A stretch of DNA of 64,000 nucleotides from Pectinophora gossypiella (taxonomy: Eukaryota; Arthropoda; Insecta; Lepidoptera; Gelechiidae). Shown piece after piece: positions 34,179 to 44,889 of the stretch. A program made the translations under genes and the position numbers. The notes beneath the pieces are model-generated. The model was not told the DNA's origin. It saw only the letters and a list, made by a program, of their open reading frames with translations, and searched no databases. The number at the start of each line of letters is the position of its first letter. Position 1 is the first letter of the stretch. The stretch covers positions 11,821,438 through 11,885,437 of the forward strand of contig NC_065415.1 of assembly GCF_024362695.1 (NCBI RefSeq), given 5' to 3'.

Positions 34179-35539
34179 TACAAAGTAAGATTTAGCGCGA
34201 AATCGACCACGCCTGACACCATGTAGTGGTATAGGGGTCTGAGTCAAACGACATCTTTGTAATGACTGATTTATTCATGCAAGATTACCCACATACAATA
34301 TTATAAATAATAGCAAGACTACCTAACTACTACAACTATGATATTTTACTAATAAAAACAAGCGTAACTATATCGCAATTGAAAATGTAGAGCACTATGT
34401 ATCACTAATCCGTAATAGAATTTAATCATGGCGTATTACCGAGTATTAGGTAAATTACCGATAAATACCTACGAGCTCACATGTCAGCCATGATCTTTCG
34501 AATGATCGCTCATTAAACCTAGGTAACCAGAAAAGTAGGACGTGGAATGACATTTCATTTCTACTTCTATATTCTGAGTTGTTACTTGTGGTATTCGATC
34601 GTCATATGAGAACGAAGTCAAGTAAAAACGTACACAATATGTGGTGACAACGCAAACGATTAGGCATATGCTTCTTTTACATTTTATTCCCACCACTTGA
34701 CGTCATCTTTGTATCATTCTAGAATGTAAACAGAAAAGTCGGGCGTACTAAGGTTTATTATGGAGTTGTAACGATCTACCAAAATACCTTTATTTAGACG
34801 CTAACAATCGACCAGAACATGGATGTACCAAACTTTAAAATTCATAAGTAACTTTTAGATGTGTGGTGCTTCCGTGTAAGTACCTAACCTGCATATATAC
34901 AGAAACTCACACCTATTTTCTAACAGGGTAAGCACTGGCTATGAAATTCTATATGTTTCAATCCTGACGCACTTATTTCGCTTGCGCCATATTTATCAAT
35001 CGTGTCATAGACGTTCGCGGGTTCAAAGTAGTATTTAAACGATTTTATTTATAGGTATTATTCAAGGCCAGAGTGAACATGCACCTTCTTGGCGAGCTCG
35101 CTCTATTTTAGGCTTCGTCAATACCTTCGGGCAAGTCTGGGGCCAAGAACAAACCCATCAAAGGTAAAAAAAATAAAAATTAACAGGTGTATCATAACTA
35201 GGGTGTTATTATAACTGTCCATGTGTACCCAAAAGCCGTTTAATTTCATCAATAATTTCCAGTCAACTTTTCTTTTGGCTCAGTTGAGTCACGGTGACAC
35301 CAAAATTAGTTTCGCTAATCAATTGCGATCCAAACAGCGAACCATGGTTTTACAGTAGAGTAAACATAAATAGAAAAATAAAACTGATTTATTACGAAGT
35401 TATTTAGAGCAACGAAAATGATTAAGAACTATTGCGGTAAAGTTTAACTTGGCATCAAAAACGGCAATTTAATTTAGATTTTATTATCCAAATCAAGTAT
35501 CAAACACTTTTTTATTTTGTTAATTTTATTTTTATAAAT
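34179..35539. other. AT-rich DNA, one possible repeat fragment
   Basis: No gene. 35070-35165 ('gagtgaacatgcaccttctt', then 'ggcgagctcgctc') looks like part of a dispersed lepidopteran repeat, without a second copy in this window. Confidence 0.4.
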
Positions 35540-35775
35540 ATTGATGAATATTGATGGTGGAAATGGGCGGGACATGTCTGCCGTATGCATTCGGTAAAGT
35601 GGGCCAAAATTACAACTGATTGGAGCCTACAAGGTCGTCGAGGCAAGGCAGACCACGCGGATGATGGAGGGACGAACTGGATGACTTTTAGTATACCTGG
35701 CAGATCGATGCCCGAGACAGGGATAGTTAGAAAGAGTAGGCCTTTGTCCATCAGTGGGACATGAATTACCCTACA
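35540..35775 (+). pseudogene. RTE-type LINE reverse transcriptase, C-terminal end
   Basis: The frame WWKWAGHVCRMHSVKWAKITTDW is the 'KW.WAGH..R' block that follows the reverse transcriptase core in RTE-clade proteins. It is followed by 'GRRGKADH' and, after a frameshift, a W.D..DR.R-like end. The sequence ends with 'ggcctttgtccatcagtggg', then 'acatgaa', the conserved RTE 3' end also seen at 30408, 39396, 44390 and 54551. Frame changes show it is dead. The 5' border is not sharp. Confidence 0.65.
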
Positions 35776-35783
35776 GAAATATC

Positions 35784-36205
35784 CATACTAATATTATATG
35801 GGAAAGTGTGTGTGTCTGTGTTTTTTGTCCGTCTTTCACGGCAAAATGGAGCGACGAATTGACTTAATTTTTAAGTGGAGATAGTTAAAAGCATGGAGAG
35901 TGACATAAGCTATTATATATTTCGTCTCTTTCTAACTCCCCACGTAACTAACACGGAGAGTGGAATTTTGTATGAATCGTTCCGCAATTTTCAAGGTAGA
36001 AAGCTAAAAATTGGAATGCGCATTTATTTTGTGACCAATAAAAAAATCGTGCACATTTTTTTTTTGGAAATTTCCCCCCAACCTCTTCAAAGACGGGGTG
36101 AAATTATATGGCTTTTCGCAGTTTTCAAGGTAGGAAACTTTTTTGGTACTTAGAAAAGGGGAACCGTGTTATCCCGAATTTAAAGCGAGCGAAATCGCTC
36201 TTCGT
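35784..36205 (+). repeat. Dispersed lepidopteran repeat
   Basis: 'tttgtccgtctttcacggca', 'aaatggagcgacgaattgac', 'gtggagatagttaaaagcat' and two 'gcaattttcaaggta'-like modules (about 35982-36005 and 36118-36135) are parts of a common lepidopteran repeat with tandem internal modules. It ends in 'gcgagcgaaatcgctc'. Class unknown; non-coding. Confidence 0.6.
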
Positions 36206-37095
36206 TCTTTATATAAATATATATATGTGTATTATATTGATGAAAACATTTAAATTTCATCATCTAATAGTAAGCTACTCAGTATCGATACAATTCAGAT
36301 TACGTTTCTAAATCGAATCGCCTTATTTTATATCACGAAGTCTTAAAACTTTAATCGAATTTAGTTCGTTTACTGCTTTTTACGAGAACGAAGTGAGTGC
36401 AAGGAGTACCAAAATCGTGATTTACCTTTCAATTATTCACGGAGCAAGCTTTATGTGTATGTCACAGACCCTGATCGTTTCGTTCCGTGTCGTTATATGT
36501 GATTTCGATCGGCAAAATTACTGCCACTTACATAGACTAAGTGCACTAATATGACCGCGATCTATTTTAATGACCACAGACATTATAATTTATTATTTTG
36601 TCCGAAGGTTCATTGAACGTATATTTTTTTAAGAAAACAAACCTGCTGAATATTTCTTATTATGAATTAAGTAGTCAAATTAACATTAGATGAGTTATTT
36701 ACTTCAAAAGTAACAATAATCTTCATTATTATTATAATCAAAGATAATCTACACTTAAAGAGAGACAAAAAAAAACTTTTTAAGTATAAATGAATCACAA
36801 GTAATTACGTTTAATGTCAACAAAATTGTTTATAGCTATGACATTAAGGACCGCTGCACATAGAGGCGATGCCAAGCTACGTGGACTGGTGAACGGGAGG
36901 TTTTATGAAACCATAGAATAAACCATACTACCTATAACGTATAAAAGTCACAAATTCTGCACCACAATCTGTCTCGCTCACACGCACGGGGTAAGGCGGT
37001 ACACGCTATGAACAGATTTTTTGTATGGAGAATCCGGGCTGTGATGAAATTGCGCCTCTACGGTTGTATGTGTGACCGCGTCCATACAAACTTGC
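36206..37095. other. AT-rich DNA without a gene
   Basis: Nothing recognised with confidence. 36853-37050 contains 'agaggcg' and its complement at the two ends, too short to define an element. Confidence 0.4.
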
Positions 37096-37107
37096 ACAAT
37101 ACCACAT

Positions 37108-37450
37108 CATCTCCCTAGCATTATCCCATTTTTCACAGGGTCCGCTTACCTAACCTGAAGATTTGACAGTTCCGGTTTTTTACAGAAGCGACTGCCTGTC
37201 TGACCTTCAACCCGCGAAGGGGAAACCAGCCCAATAGAGTTTAGGTCACACACCAACAAAACGAATTTCTCGGGAATGTGAATTTCCTCACGATGTTTTT
37301 CTTCCCCGCTGAGCAAGTGATAATCATTTATGATCCAAACATGACTTCGAAAACAAATTCAACAATCATTGGTTTAGGCCTGTGTTAGATTCGAACCTGC
37401 CACCTCAAAGTGAGAGACAAGCGTTCTACCAACTGGGTTACCACGGCTCA
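37108..37450 (-). mobile_element. SINE-B, full length
   Basis: The minus strand starts 'tgagccgtggtaacccagtt' and carries 'ggttcgaatctaacacag', followed by the conserved body including 'gctcagcggggaag', 'ttgggctggtttcccctt', 'gcagtcgcttctgtaaaaaa' and 'aggtaagcggaccctgtg', and ends 'ataatgctagggagatgatg'-like near 37108. 'gcacaataccac' on the left and 'gcacaaaaccac' on the right could be a target duplication with one mismatch. Its 5' edge abuts an exact tandem duplication starting at 37454. Confidence 0.9.
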
Positions 37451-37453
37451 CAC

Positions 37454-37835
37454 TGGCACAAAACCACCATGTCTGAAAATTTTCTCGAAATGATCTCGCC
37501 ACCTCTAACTTCGTATGCATTGGTTTTGAATCTCAACTACTATAAAATAAAATCATCGCTTATAAATTTAAAACGAAATAAATTATGATAAGTAATTAAA
37601 AACCTGTCAACACAGTTTAATATTTCAAACTGTAACTACAGTTTGCAAAACATGTGGCACAAAACCACCATGTCTGAAAATTTTCTCGAAATGATCTCGC
37701 CACCTCTAACTTCGTATGCATTGGTTTTGAATCTCAACTACTATAAAATAAAATCATCGCTTATAAATTTAAAACGAAATAAATTATGATAAGTAATTAA
37801 AAACCTGTCAACACAGTTTAATATTTCAAACTGTA
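37454..37835 (+). repeat. Exact 181-bp tandem duplication (period 201 bp)
   Basis: 37454-37634 and 37655-37835 read identically base for base, beginning 'tggcacaaaaccaccatgtc' and ending 'caaactgta'. A 20-bp spacer separates them. No coding sense. Identity implies a very recent duplication, gene conversion or an assembly error. Confidence 0.9.
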
Positions 37836-37994
37836 GTTCCCATGTGAAATATCTCCTACCAAAAAGATTAAAGAGACATTTTGAGGGGGTCATAGGGAGT
37901 AGGAATACAAGCATATACAAGCAGTGAGATATGTTCATTAGAACATTAAAGAATGAAACTAAGTAGTTTTTATGTAGATTTACTACTTATTGTA

Positions 37995-38275
37995 ACAGTC
38001 CCCGTGGCCCAGTGGTTGAGCGATGGGCTCACGATCCAGAGAGCCTGGGTTCGATTCCCGGTGGGAACATATCACCAAAAACACTATGCGAGCCCTGGTT
38101 TGGTTACGACATTAAGAAAGTAAGATGACGACACATTATGCCGTTGGTCCCGGTTACTATTTACTGATGTAAGTACGTAGTCATTACAGGAGGCTTTGGC
38201 AGCTTATTAATAACCCTGACACCAGGTTTATTGGGATTGGTCATCGATCCCATAAACCGCGCGATATAAGATAAG
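37995..38275 (+). mobile_element. SINE-A with shortened body
   Basis: Head 'acagtccccgtggcccagtg', B-box 'gggttcgattcccggtggga', and the tail 'aataaccctgacaccagg', ending 'gcgatataagataag'. 'acttattgta' (37985-37994) and 'acttattata' (38276-38285) fit a target duplication with one mismatch. The segment between 'ggttacgacatta' and 'gccgttggtcccggtt' is shortened. Confidence 0.85.
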
Positions 38276-38286
38276 ACTTATTATAG

Positions 38287-38325
38287 AACTACTTGGCCGG
38301 ACAAAAAAGGATGGCTGCTGGCTCA
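38287..38325 (-). mobile_element. Possible tiny Jockey 3' UTR relic
   Basis: 'actacttggccggacaaa' is identical to part of the 3' UTR of the three Jockey copies in the window (for example near 3972-3990); similarity then fades. Too short to be sure. Confidence 0.35.
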
Positions 38326-38867
38326 TCGGTTTCTTTCTTCATTTCTATGGTTTTAGTACATTTACCACGTGCTATTGTGGTGAAAGGATTCATCAACATG
38401 CATGACATATTACAGCATACGAACAGAATACAGCTAAGATTGATTTACTTAGTACAGGTAATACTCTAACTTAATCAACCTTAACAGTAGTGCTCTAAGT
38501 AGTTGTACATTTTTACTTAGTGATCTCACTGCACGAAACGTCAAATTCAATATGACAAATAAGTAACAAATTGTTGTTTTATCTATAAAACTGTTGAGTA
38601 ATCTTATCGCCAGTATAATTTTAATGTATGTTATACAAACGCGCCTTATCGTTTAAGCTACCAAACTGTTTGTATATTTCTCACGTGGGTTAGAAAAACG
38701 GTCTGTCTAAGCGTTATGACATGATAGGGGTTTGACACGTCGCGTCGCTATTCTTGGTTTACGTCACAAAATGCATAAGAATCAGCTTGAGGAGTTGAGA
38801 AAATAAATAAAGGGTCGGAATTTGTTCGAGTATCGAATGTTACGAAAACGATGTATATAGCGAAGGA
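38326..38867. other. AT-rich DNA without a gene
   Basis: Nothing recognised. Confidence 0.4.
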
Positions 38868-39030
38868 TTTTTGTGGGGACGGCAGAGGAAGACCTGGAAT
38901 GATGTACTTCGACCGAATTGGAAAATGTTTGGTACGATCTACTCTGAACCGGCGTGCGTGTATGAAACGATTGATGAATGTGGAGGAAGCAAGAGAAGTG
39001 TGTCCGAATTCCATAGTCTCTGCTTTTAAA
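38868..39030 (+). pseudogene. LINE-X reverse transcriptase C-terminus
   Basis: The longest LINE-X reading in the window: GRGRPGMMYFDRIGKCLV, then RSTLNRRACMKRLMNVEEAR, then EVC. A deletion removes the 'DRSKW' part seen at 18440, and the copy ends without the ATGT tail. The 'GRPR..W.D......' style is typical of the end of RTE/CR1-like LINE proteins. Clade uncertain. Confidence 0.65.
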
Positions 39031-39395
39031 TGTATAATGTACAGGAAAAGTATCGTTTTTTAATATAGTAGTTATAAGTGCAAAATTGTATATAACGTGA
39101 CAAAACAGAAATGTTGAAAGCCTGCAATATATTGATAAGTGAATTTACGCTTTAATATAATAATAATTTTAATTGGTAAAAACTTTTTGAGCTCTAAATT
39201 ACCGTCGAATAGTATTTTTTTATTATATCACTCAAGCGTAAAGTACCTATTGTTCTTTGTTAATCGCGATTGATTGGCGAAACTAATTTCCACAGTTACC
39301 GTGACTTAGTACTAAGTACTTACAACTCGTAACCTAGTTACTCTTGTTGATTGAGAATATTACGAGAGAAATCAATGTTGATGTTTTCTTATAAA

Positions 39396-39492
39396 CATAA
39401 ACAGCCTATAGACGTCCCACTACTAGGCATAGGCCTCCCCTCAATCAACCGGAGGGGGTATGGAGCATACTCCACCACGTTGCTCCACTGCG
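39396..39492 (-). mobile_element. RTE-like LINE 3' end fragment
   Basis: Minus strand 'gagcaacgtggtggagtatg', then 'cctccggttgattgagggg' and 'ggcctatgcctagtagtggg'. Second member of the group at 30408-30512. Confidence 0.7.
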
Positions 39493-39789
39493 GGCGTTTT
39501 GATATAGTAAAGTTAAATTTTCCATTTTGGCTTCCGTTAACATCAAGTCTGTCATATTAGAATTCTCTTTTTTTATAGCTTAGTTAAACAGAGAAGAAAT
39601 TCCCGCCCGTAATCTATATCGCTGTTGGCAGAGTAAGAGATTAATAAGAATACGGCAGCCAGCTGTGTCGGCGTTTACGGTATCTCCATTCGGTGCGGGG
39701 AGTGGGTGTCCTGTCTGTATGTAGTATATCTTCTCTCGTGTGAGTTATGAGTAATAACAGTACGTGGTTCAAGGTCCTTTGGTTTTGGT
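39493..39789. other. AT-rich DNA without a gene
   Basis: Nothing recognised. Confidence 0.4.
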
Positions 39790-40215
39790 TTCATACAAGA
39801 TTATAAACCCGACCCAACGGGGGACAATTTCTTCAGTAGACCGGAGTGCGATGGTGGCTTAGTTTGGATAGGTATCTAGACCTACGGGGTATAATGTAGA
39901 ATCCTTGCTTAGGGATACGGGTGAAGACCTCAACGGTTGCAGAGGCGGAGATGGGAGCCATCGGTACGGCACTGCAGGACGGGAAGGATTAAGTCGCAGG
40001 TACTATAACCTGGGACCTGACAGAGGGCAGCATTAACTGTCAGTTCTATTCTAAGAACTAAAGGCGGAGTACAGGGGTCCTAGTACGGCTTTGAAATTGA
40101 TTACTCTGGGCGCTGCCACTCGCGTTATACAGAGGCGGAAATCAAGTGGGAAACCACTGCGTTATTTTTCCTTAAAAACGTAGCATGGAGAATGCTACGT
40201 AACACCGACAAGAGT
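39790..40215 (+). repeat. GC-richer, non-coding block, probable repeat
   Basis: Stands out by higher G+C and by phrases I recognise from lepidopteran repeats: 'ggagccatcggtacggcact', 'gtcgcaggtactataacctg' and 'gcggaaatcaagtgggaaac'. No open frame. A perfect 9-bp stem ('acgtagcat' and 'atgctacgt' around 'ggaga') lies near 40179-40201. It may be the 3' UTR of a LINE; only one copy is in this window. Confidence 0.45.
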
Positions 40216-41705
40216 GTTGCTTTCAAATCGCGATGACAAGGTAGTAGGTAGGTACTATATAAATTTTGTGCGAAAGTGAAATGCATTTTTTTTTGTAGTA
40301 TCCTTCAGCAGAGTCATCAATAATACTTTTTTTAAATGCGATTATCGTTCTGCTCTAGTGAGTGGGTAGTGGTGAACTGATTGGCACGGACAATGTGTCA
40401 GCGATCTAGTCACAACCACCTACTTGCATTATTATTCCCAGCGATTGGATCGTATTGTTTCATCGATTGCACTATTTATAGTAGACAACGTCATAGCGAA
40501 AGCGTGGTCGAAGTTAGAAGAGGAAGGCTTTTTTGGGTGCTGGGGTTTTAATATGTTTTTTTAATACTTTTTAGCTGCTTTAGCTATAAGTGTTTCAGAA
40601 CCATTGCCTCGCAGCTTGAGATGTTTAATAGATGCTTGTAGACGTCTAAATATTGTATAGTAAAAAATATTTATATTTTTTAATAAATATAGGTTTGCGT
40701 TCTACCACGACATCAATCACTGGACCACGGAGGTCGTCAATCATGTTAATGTGAATGTTATTAAAGTATTCATAACAGAATTTCTTACATTATGCTGAAG
40801 ATGTAGAAGTTACGAATGATGCAGTGTCGAGATGCTCTCTGTTGTCAACTTCACCGAGTGGACTTTTGTCTGCTTTACTGAAAGAAAAGAAAGAAAAAAT
40901 AAGTAAAATAAGGTTACCGAAAAATAAAAACAACAGAATTCTATAAATGGATCAAATTGAAGGTTGCGTGACCTAATGTAATATAACCACGAGATCAAGT
41001 TGATAATATCACATTTAGTTGTTAAATATAGCGTTCTTGACGGCAGGTCAAGACAAGAAAAGTTGTCATAATTCAATTATTTTTTTACATTATCATGAGT
41101 AAGTGACACGTTATTGTTATGCAGATGGAAAGTCCTCAATAAGCTTACTTATATACATCCTACAGCTATACAATTGCGAGCTGGTAAAGAATTTGTTCCG
41201 GAAATTGCACTCAACTAGAAATTAACTGAACTGACGTGTTGGCAACATCAAAGTCTTATAATAATATTACGTATGATATTTTACTGTAATATATTTTGCT
41301 ATGGCAATATTACAGGACTTACGCCACGGACTTTGCCGACGAGGCATGTTTTCTTATTTCTCGCTTACTTATATTTCCTAGTTTTTAATTCCAATACAGT
41401 CCATTTAAAAACATCTCGAAGCGTTTTATTCACCGAAGCAACCATCGCCTCCAACACTACGACACTTCCAGTTTTGGTGACCAAAGTGCCTGGCAGAGTG
41501 TTTACACTTCAATTTCTCTTTGGTGAATAATTCATAATTTATTTATTCAATTCAATTTTATGACCTGACACATCTTTACCAATATATTTACCAAATCGTT
41601 ATAAAAAAACAAAACATTTTTACTTATTATAATAATGACATTTATTTACTTGTTATTTTAAAAGTACGATTATTTTAAATTGTCATTAAGTGTGACATCA
41701 ATAAG
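40216..41705. other. AT-rich DNA without a gene
   Basis: Nothing recognised on either strand. Confidence 0.45.
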
Positions 41706-41885
41706 GATTTGTCATAACATAACATAAGCTCACAACTGTAGCCAAAACGGGGTAGTCAGAGGTATATTCATTGCAAGATGAACTAGGTACTCACACCTCA
41801 CTGAGATTTCTGTTAAACCAACGTAATAAGGTGGTTAGCCGTATCGCCGTCGAAAATGGCCGAGCCAATTATGTTAGTGAAAACT
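41706..41885 (+). repeat. Dispersed lepidopteran repeat
   Basis: 'cataacataagctcacaact', 'ggggtagtcagagg', 'cattgcaagatgaactaggt', 'gttaaaccaacgtaataagg' and 'atggccgagccaat' occur in the order known to me from other lepidopteran sequences. A shorter copy lies at 17873-17955. Class unknown. Confidence 0.6.
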
Positions 41886-42032
41886 CCACTTCAGATAAAT
41901 TACTACATACAAACAGGCTGTATATAGGCAGTTTATGTTAAGCAGCCTGCTCCACTGCGAGTTGGTGGAGGTGATTTTTAAGGCTAATATTAGCCGGGAT
42001 CAAAAACTTGAATTAAATTACTACACTTAAGA

Positions 42033-42140
42033 TAATTTATTTCAAATTCAAATTCAAAAATATCTTCATTCAGTAGGTAACATAGTTACACTTTGAATCG
42101 TCAATTTTTACATAACAAACGTCTCATCCGCCTAAAACTA
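42033..42140 (-). repeat. Dispersed repeat, probable LINE 3' end
   Basis: 'aattcaaaaatatcttcatt', then 'cagtaggtaacatagttaca' and 'ctttgaatcgtca', is a well-conserved lepidopteran dispersed sequence. The minus strand ends in an AT-rich tail, as expected of a LINE 3' end; orientation is inferred from that. Confidence 0.5.
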
Positions 42141-42865
42141 CTGCAGCTTCTCACATACTCTATACCCGGTATTTTGAAAGATTTCAAAAAAGATTCGTCA
42201 TAATATTTAGCAAATCCTTTATCCGTGTCCCATTTCTCCGCCTATAATTCTTAAGTTGGACCAAAGTGGGTGTGTTACAATGATTGTATGTTCAACGTTA
42301 CATGTGAGTATTCGACATATGGTAGACATGGGTGGGTCCGGAAGATTTGTAGTTGACAAGTGAAATGAAGAATCTCACTTATTGTGTGCATGTGAAGTAG
42401 CGAAGCGTGTTCTTTTGGATCTGGTAGCTATTGTCTTCGGTATTGAGTGTTTGAGCAACTATATTCATGTACAATTTGTAATAACGGCAAAATTAGGAGC
42501 CAGAAAATATTTGTTGCATCTATAAGATAGATGATTGAACACTTAGTAAGTCACGACAAATTTATTAAAAACATCATAAAAGGGAAGAAGATAGAAGAGA
42601 GGAAGGGGTTTTCCCCTCCCCCAAGAAGAGCTTACATGGAACAAATTTATGAGAAGGCGCGTCGTGTCTTATGAGGAAGTCAAAGAGTTGGCCCTTGATG
42701 GACAAGAATCGAGAATGATACAACAACAAGAGCGTGGCTCTTAACTTGACCAATTTTATGTGAAATCAGGTATTTCAGATTGTTGAGTTATTTTCGAAAG
42801 GTTGCGTTAAATTTTGTATACATTTTAATATTATCTTACCCACTTATGTATATCCGATCTATATT
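42141..42865. other. AT-rich DNA without a gene
   Basis: Nothing recognised with confidence. Confidence 0.4.
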
Positions 42866-42876
42866 ATGATTTCATA

Positions 42877-43159
42877 GAGTAGCTCGGTAGCGCAGCGGTA
42901 AACGCGCTCGGTCTGCGATTGTTGAAGTTAAGCAACTTTCGCAAAAGCCGGTCTTAGGATGGGTGACCACAAAAAAAAACATCTCGAGCTCCTCCGTGCT
43001 TCGGAAGGCACGTTAAGCCGTTGGTCTCGGCTGCATTAGCAGTCGTTAATAACCACCAATCCGCACTGGGCCCGCGTGGTGGTTTAAGGCCCGATCTACC
43101 TATCCATCCATAGGGAAGGCCCGTGCCCCAGCAGTGGGGACGTTAATGGGCTGATGATG
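42877..43159 (+). mobile_element. SINE-D: chimeric tRNA/5S rRNA-headed SINE, 11-bp target duplication
   Basis: The head opens with an A-box-like 'tagctcggtagcgcagcggt', then switches to sequence like the 3' half of 5S rRNA: 'gaagttaagcaac' and 'ggatgggtgaccac'. The body includes 'gcttcggaaggcacgttaag', then 'ccgttggtc', shared with SINE-A. The 3' part has 'aaggcccgtgccccagcagt', then 'ggggacg', ending in TGATGATGA. 'atgatttcata' at 42866-42876 and 43160-43170 is a perfect 11-bp duplication. Pol III transcription is expected from the head. The tail matches the RTE fragment at 44390, suggesting its mobilising partner. Confidence 0.9.
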
Positions 43160-43170
43160 ATGATTTCATA

Positions 43171-43662
43171 CTCCTTGCTTTATTAACAAAAAATAGAATC
43201 TACCTGCACTAAGGTAGGACCTATTTATCCATCTATTTAAGTTGCGCGTATTCAATTCTCAACTTCATGGCGCGTAGGCGGTCTTTGTCCAAAAATATTC
43301 CTGCTTGAGTCTTCAATTTATGTGTGGTTTGTTACTTTGTTTGAAGTTAATGTAATTATAATACGCCCCCTCTATCGAAGATCTTTATTGATCTCAGTCA
43401 TAGGGATAAAATTACTTCTTCAGTTGCAGACTTGAGGCAGTATAACAGATTTAGATATTCCTAATTTGTGCTTGTGGTTATTTCGTTTCGTACACGTGCG
43501 TACCAAAAGAACGGGTTATCTTTGATGTTATGTAATTCGTTGAATTATAAGCGGTCTTAAAATTAAAGAATTCTGATTGCAGTAAGAACTACTTCAGTTG
43601 GATATAGGTTTCTCTTACATCATCTAGTTTTAAGTTATGTTTAATGTATTTATTTAATGCAC
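43171..43662. other. AT-rich DNA without a gene
   Basis: Nothing recognised. Confidence 0.4.
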
Positions 43663-43673
43663 CTCTTATTGCT

Positions 43674-43770
43674 TCGTATCAACAGTGGCTGCAAGCTGTC
43701 TTTGATTACTTGTGGCTCTGCCCACCCCATTAGGGATTACGGGCGTGAGTTTATGTATGTATGTATGTAT
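43674..43770 (+). mobile_element. SINE-C, 97-bp 3' fragment, 11-bp target duplication
   Basis: 'tcgtatcaacagtggctgca', 'gattacttgtggctctgccc' and 'gggcgtgagtttatgtatgt' plus further ATGT units. 'ctcttattgct' at 43663-43673 and 43771-43781 frames it exactly, so the copy was truncated during insertion and not by later loss. Confidence 0.9.
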
Positions 43771-43781
43771 CTCTTATTGCT

Positions 43782-44379
43782 CAGCAGTGGGATACGATAT
43801 GCTAGAGAAAAAAATATAAACAAATTATATACTATCTTTAAACTAATAGCCATACTAGTACTTTTAAGCTGTCTCAAAATCCAAAACTTTGTTAGCAGCT
43901 GCTAACATGTGTATTACCAATAAAATACCGACACTTTCCCCTGTGAAAGGCTAGAATTAATTTTTCGTGCATTCGACAAAGGGAACTGTACCAACGTATA
44001 AAGCGAAATTTCTTCCAATAAAGTCATATACATCCATCAATCCATACCCAATGCAGGCAGTCAGCCACGGTCAATCCGACCGCAACCGAAACGCAACAAA
44101 AGAACGGAATAAGACGAAAATAACCGGTGTAAAGTTTTGCCGTGTGCATATTGCAAGCTGGATAGGAAAACCAATAGTATTTCCATTTGCAATCCCTCGG
44201 CCAGTTTCGACATCCACTCCCAATAGCCCGGTGTTTGTTTTTCTCACGTCAGAATAGTTGGCCGTGTTCCTTTTCCGATTTTGTGGACTATACTCGGTCT
44301 TTGTGAATGCGTTTGGTTTTAAGATGAAATTGAAATCAAAAATGGAACTCATTGGAGTTTCCTAAATTAAGTACGTATT
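43782..44379. other. AT-rich DNA with motif-free frames
   Basis: Open frames overlap on opposite strands at about 43967-44352 but carry no recognised motif. No repeat family was recognised. Confidence 0.4.
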
Positions 44380-44389
44380 AAATAACGTA

Positions 44390-44879
44390 TCTCAAGTCCT
44401 CAATTTATGTGGAGTCCTCAGTGTCTCAAGACGAAAGTCTTTGACCAGTGCGTGTTGCCAGTGATGACCTACGGCAGTGAGACGTGGCCGCTTACTATGG
44501 GTCTCGTGAGGAGGCTCGGTGTCGCTCAGCGGGCAATGGAGAGAGCTATGCTCGGTATTTCCCTGCTGGATCGAATCAGAAATGAGGAGATCCGCAGGAG
44601 AACTAAAGTCACCGACATAGCTCGGAGAATTGCAAAGCTGAAGTGGCAGTGGGCAGGACACATAGCGAGGAGAACCGATGGCCGATGGGGCGGAAAGGTT
44701 CTGGAGTGGCGACCACGTGTCGGACGACGCTCAGTGGGTAGGCCCGCTACAAGGTGGACCGACGATCTGGTGAAGGTCGCGGGAAGCCGCTGGATGCGGG
44801 CAGCGCAGGACCGATCGTCGTGGAGATCCTTGGGGGAGGCCTATGCCCAGCAGTGGGCGTCATACGGCTGATGATGATG
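44390..44879 (+). mobile_element. RTE-type LINE, 490-bp 5'-truncated copy, 10-bp target duplication
   Basis: 'aaataacgta' occurs at 44380-44389 and again at 44880-44889, exactly 500 bp apart, so both borders are placed. The copy ends in 'gctgatgatgatga', the short-repeat tail typical of RTE elements. Its 5' end is truncated within the reverse transcriptase gene. The frame is uninterrupted to the natural stop, which points to a fairly recent insertion. Confidence 0.9.
44407..44871 (+). pseudogene. RTE reverse transcriptase C-terminus, frame intact
   Basis: 154 residues with no internal stop. The order is CLKTKVFDQCVLPVMTYGSE (the 'vLPvmTYGsETW' block after the reverse transcriptase palm), QRAMERAMLGISL (helical thumb-like region), KLKWQWAGHIARR, then RRSVGRPATRWTDDLVKVAG and DRSSWRSLGEAYAQQW to the stop. 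This layout is diagnostic of insect RTE-clade proteins. The apurinic endonuclease and the catalytic FADD part of the enzyme are absent, so it cannot act. The annotated start is only the first ATG in the open frame, not a real initiation site. Confidence 0.85.
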
Positions 44880-44889
44880 AAATAACGTA

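Noticed and set aside
42900..42980. 5S rRNA gene
   Set aside because: Only part of 5S is matched, and it is embedded in a SINE with a target duplication.
44392..44661. Minus-strand frame opposite the RTE fragment
   Set aside because: Antisense shadow of the RTE reading frame.
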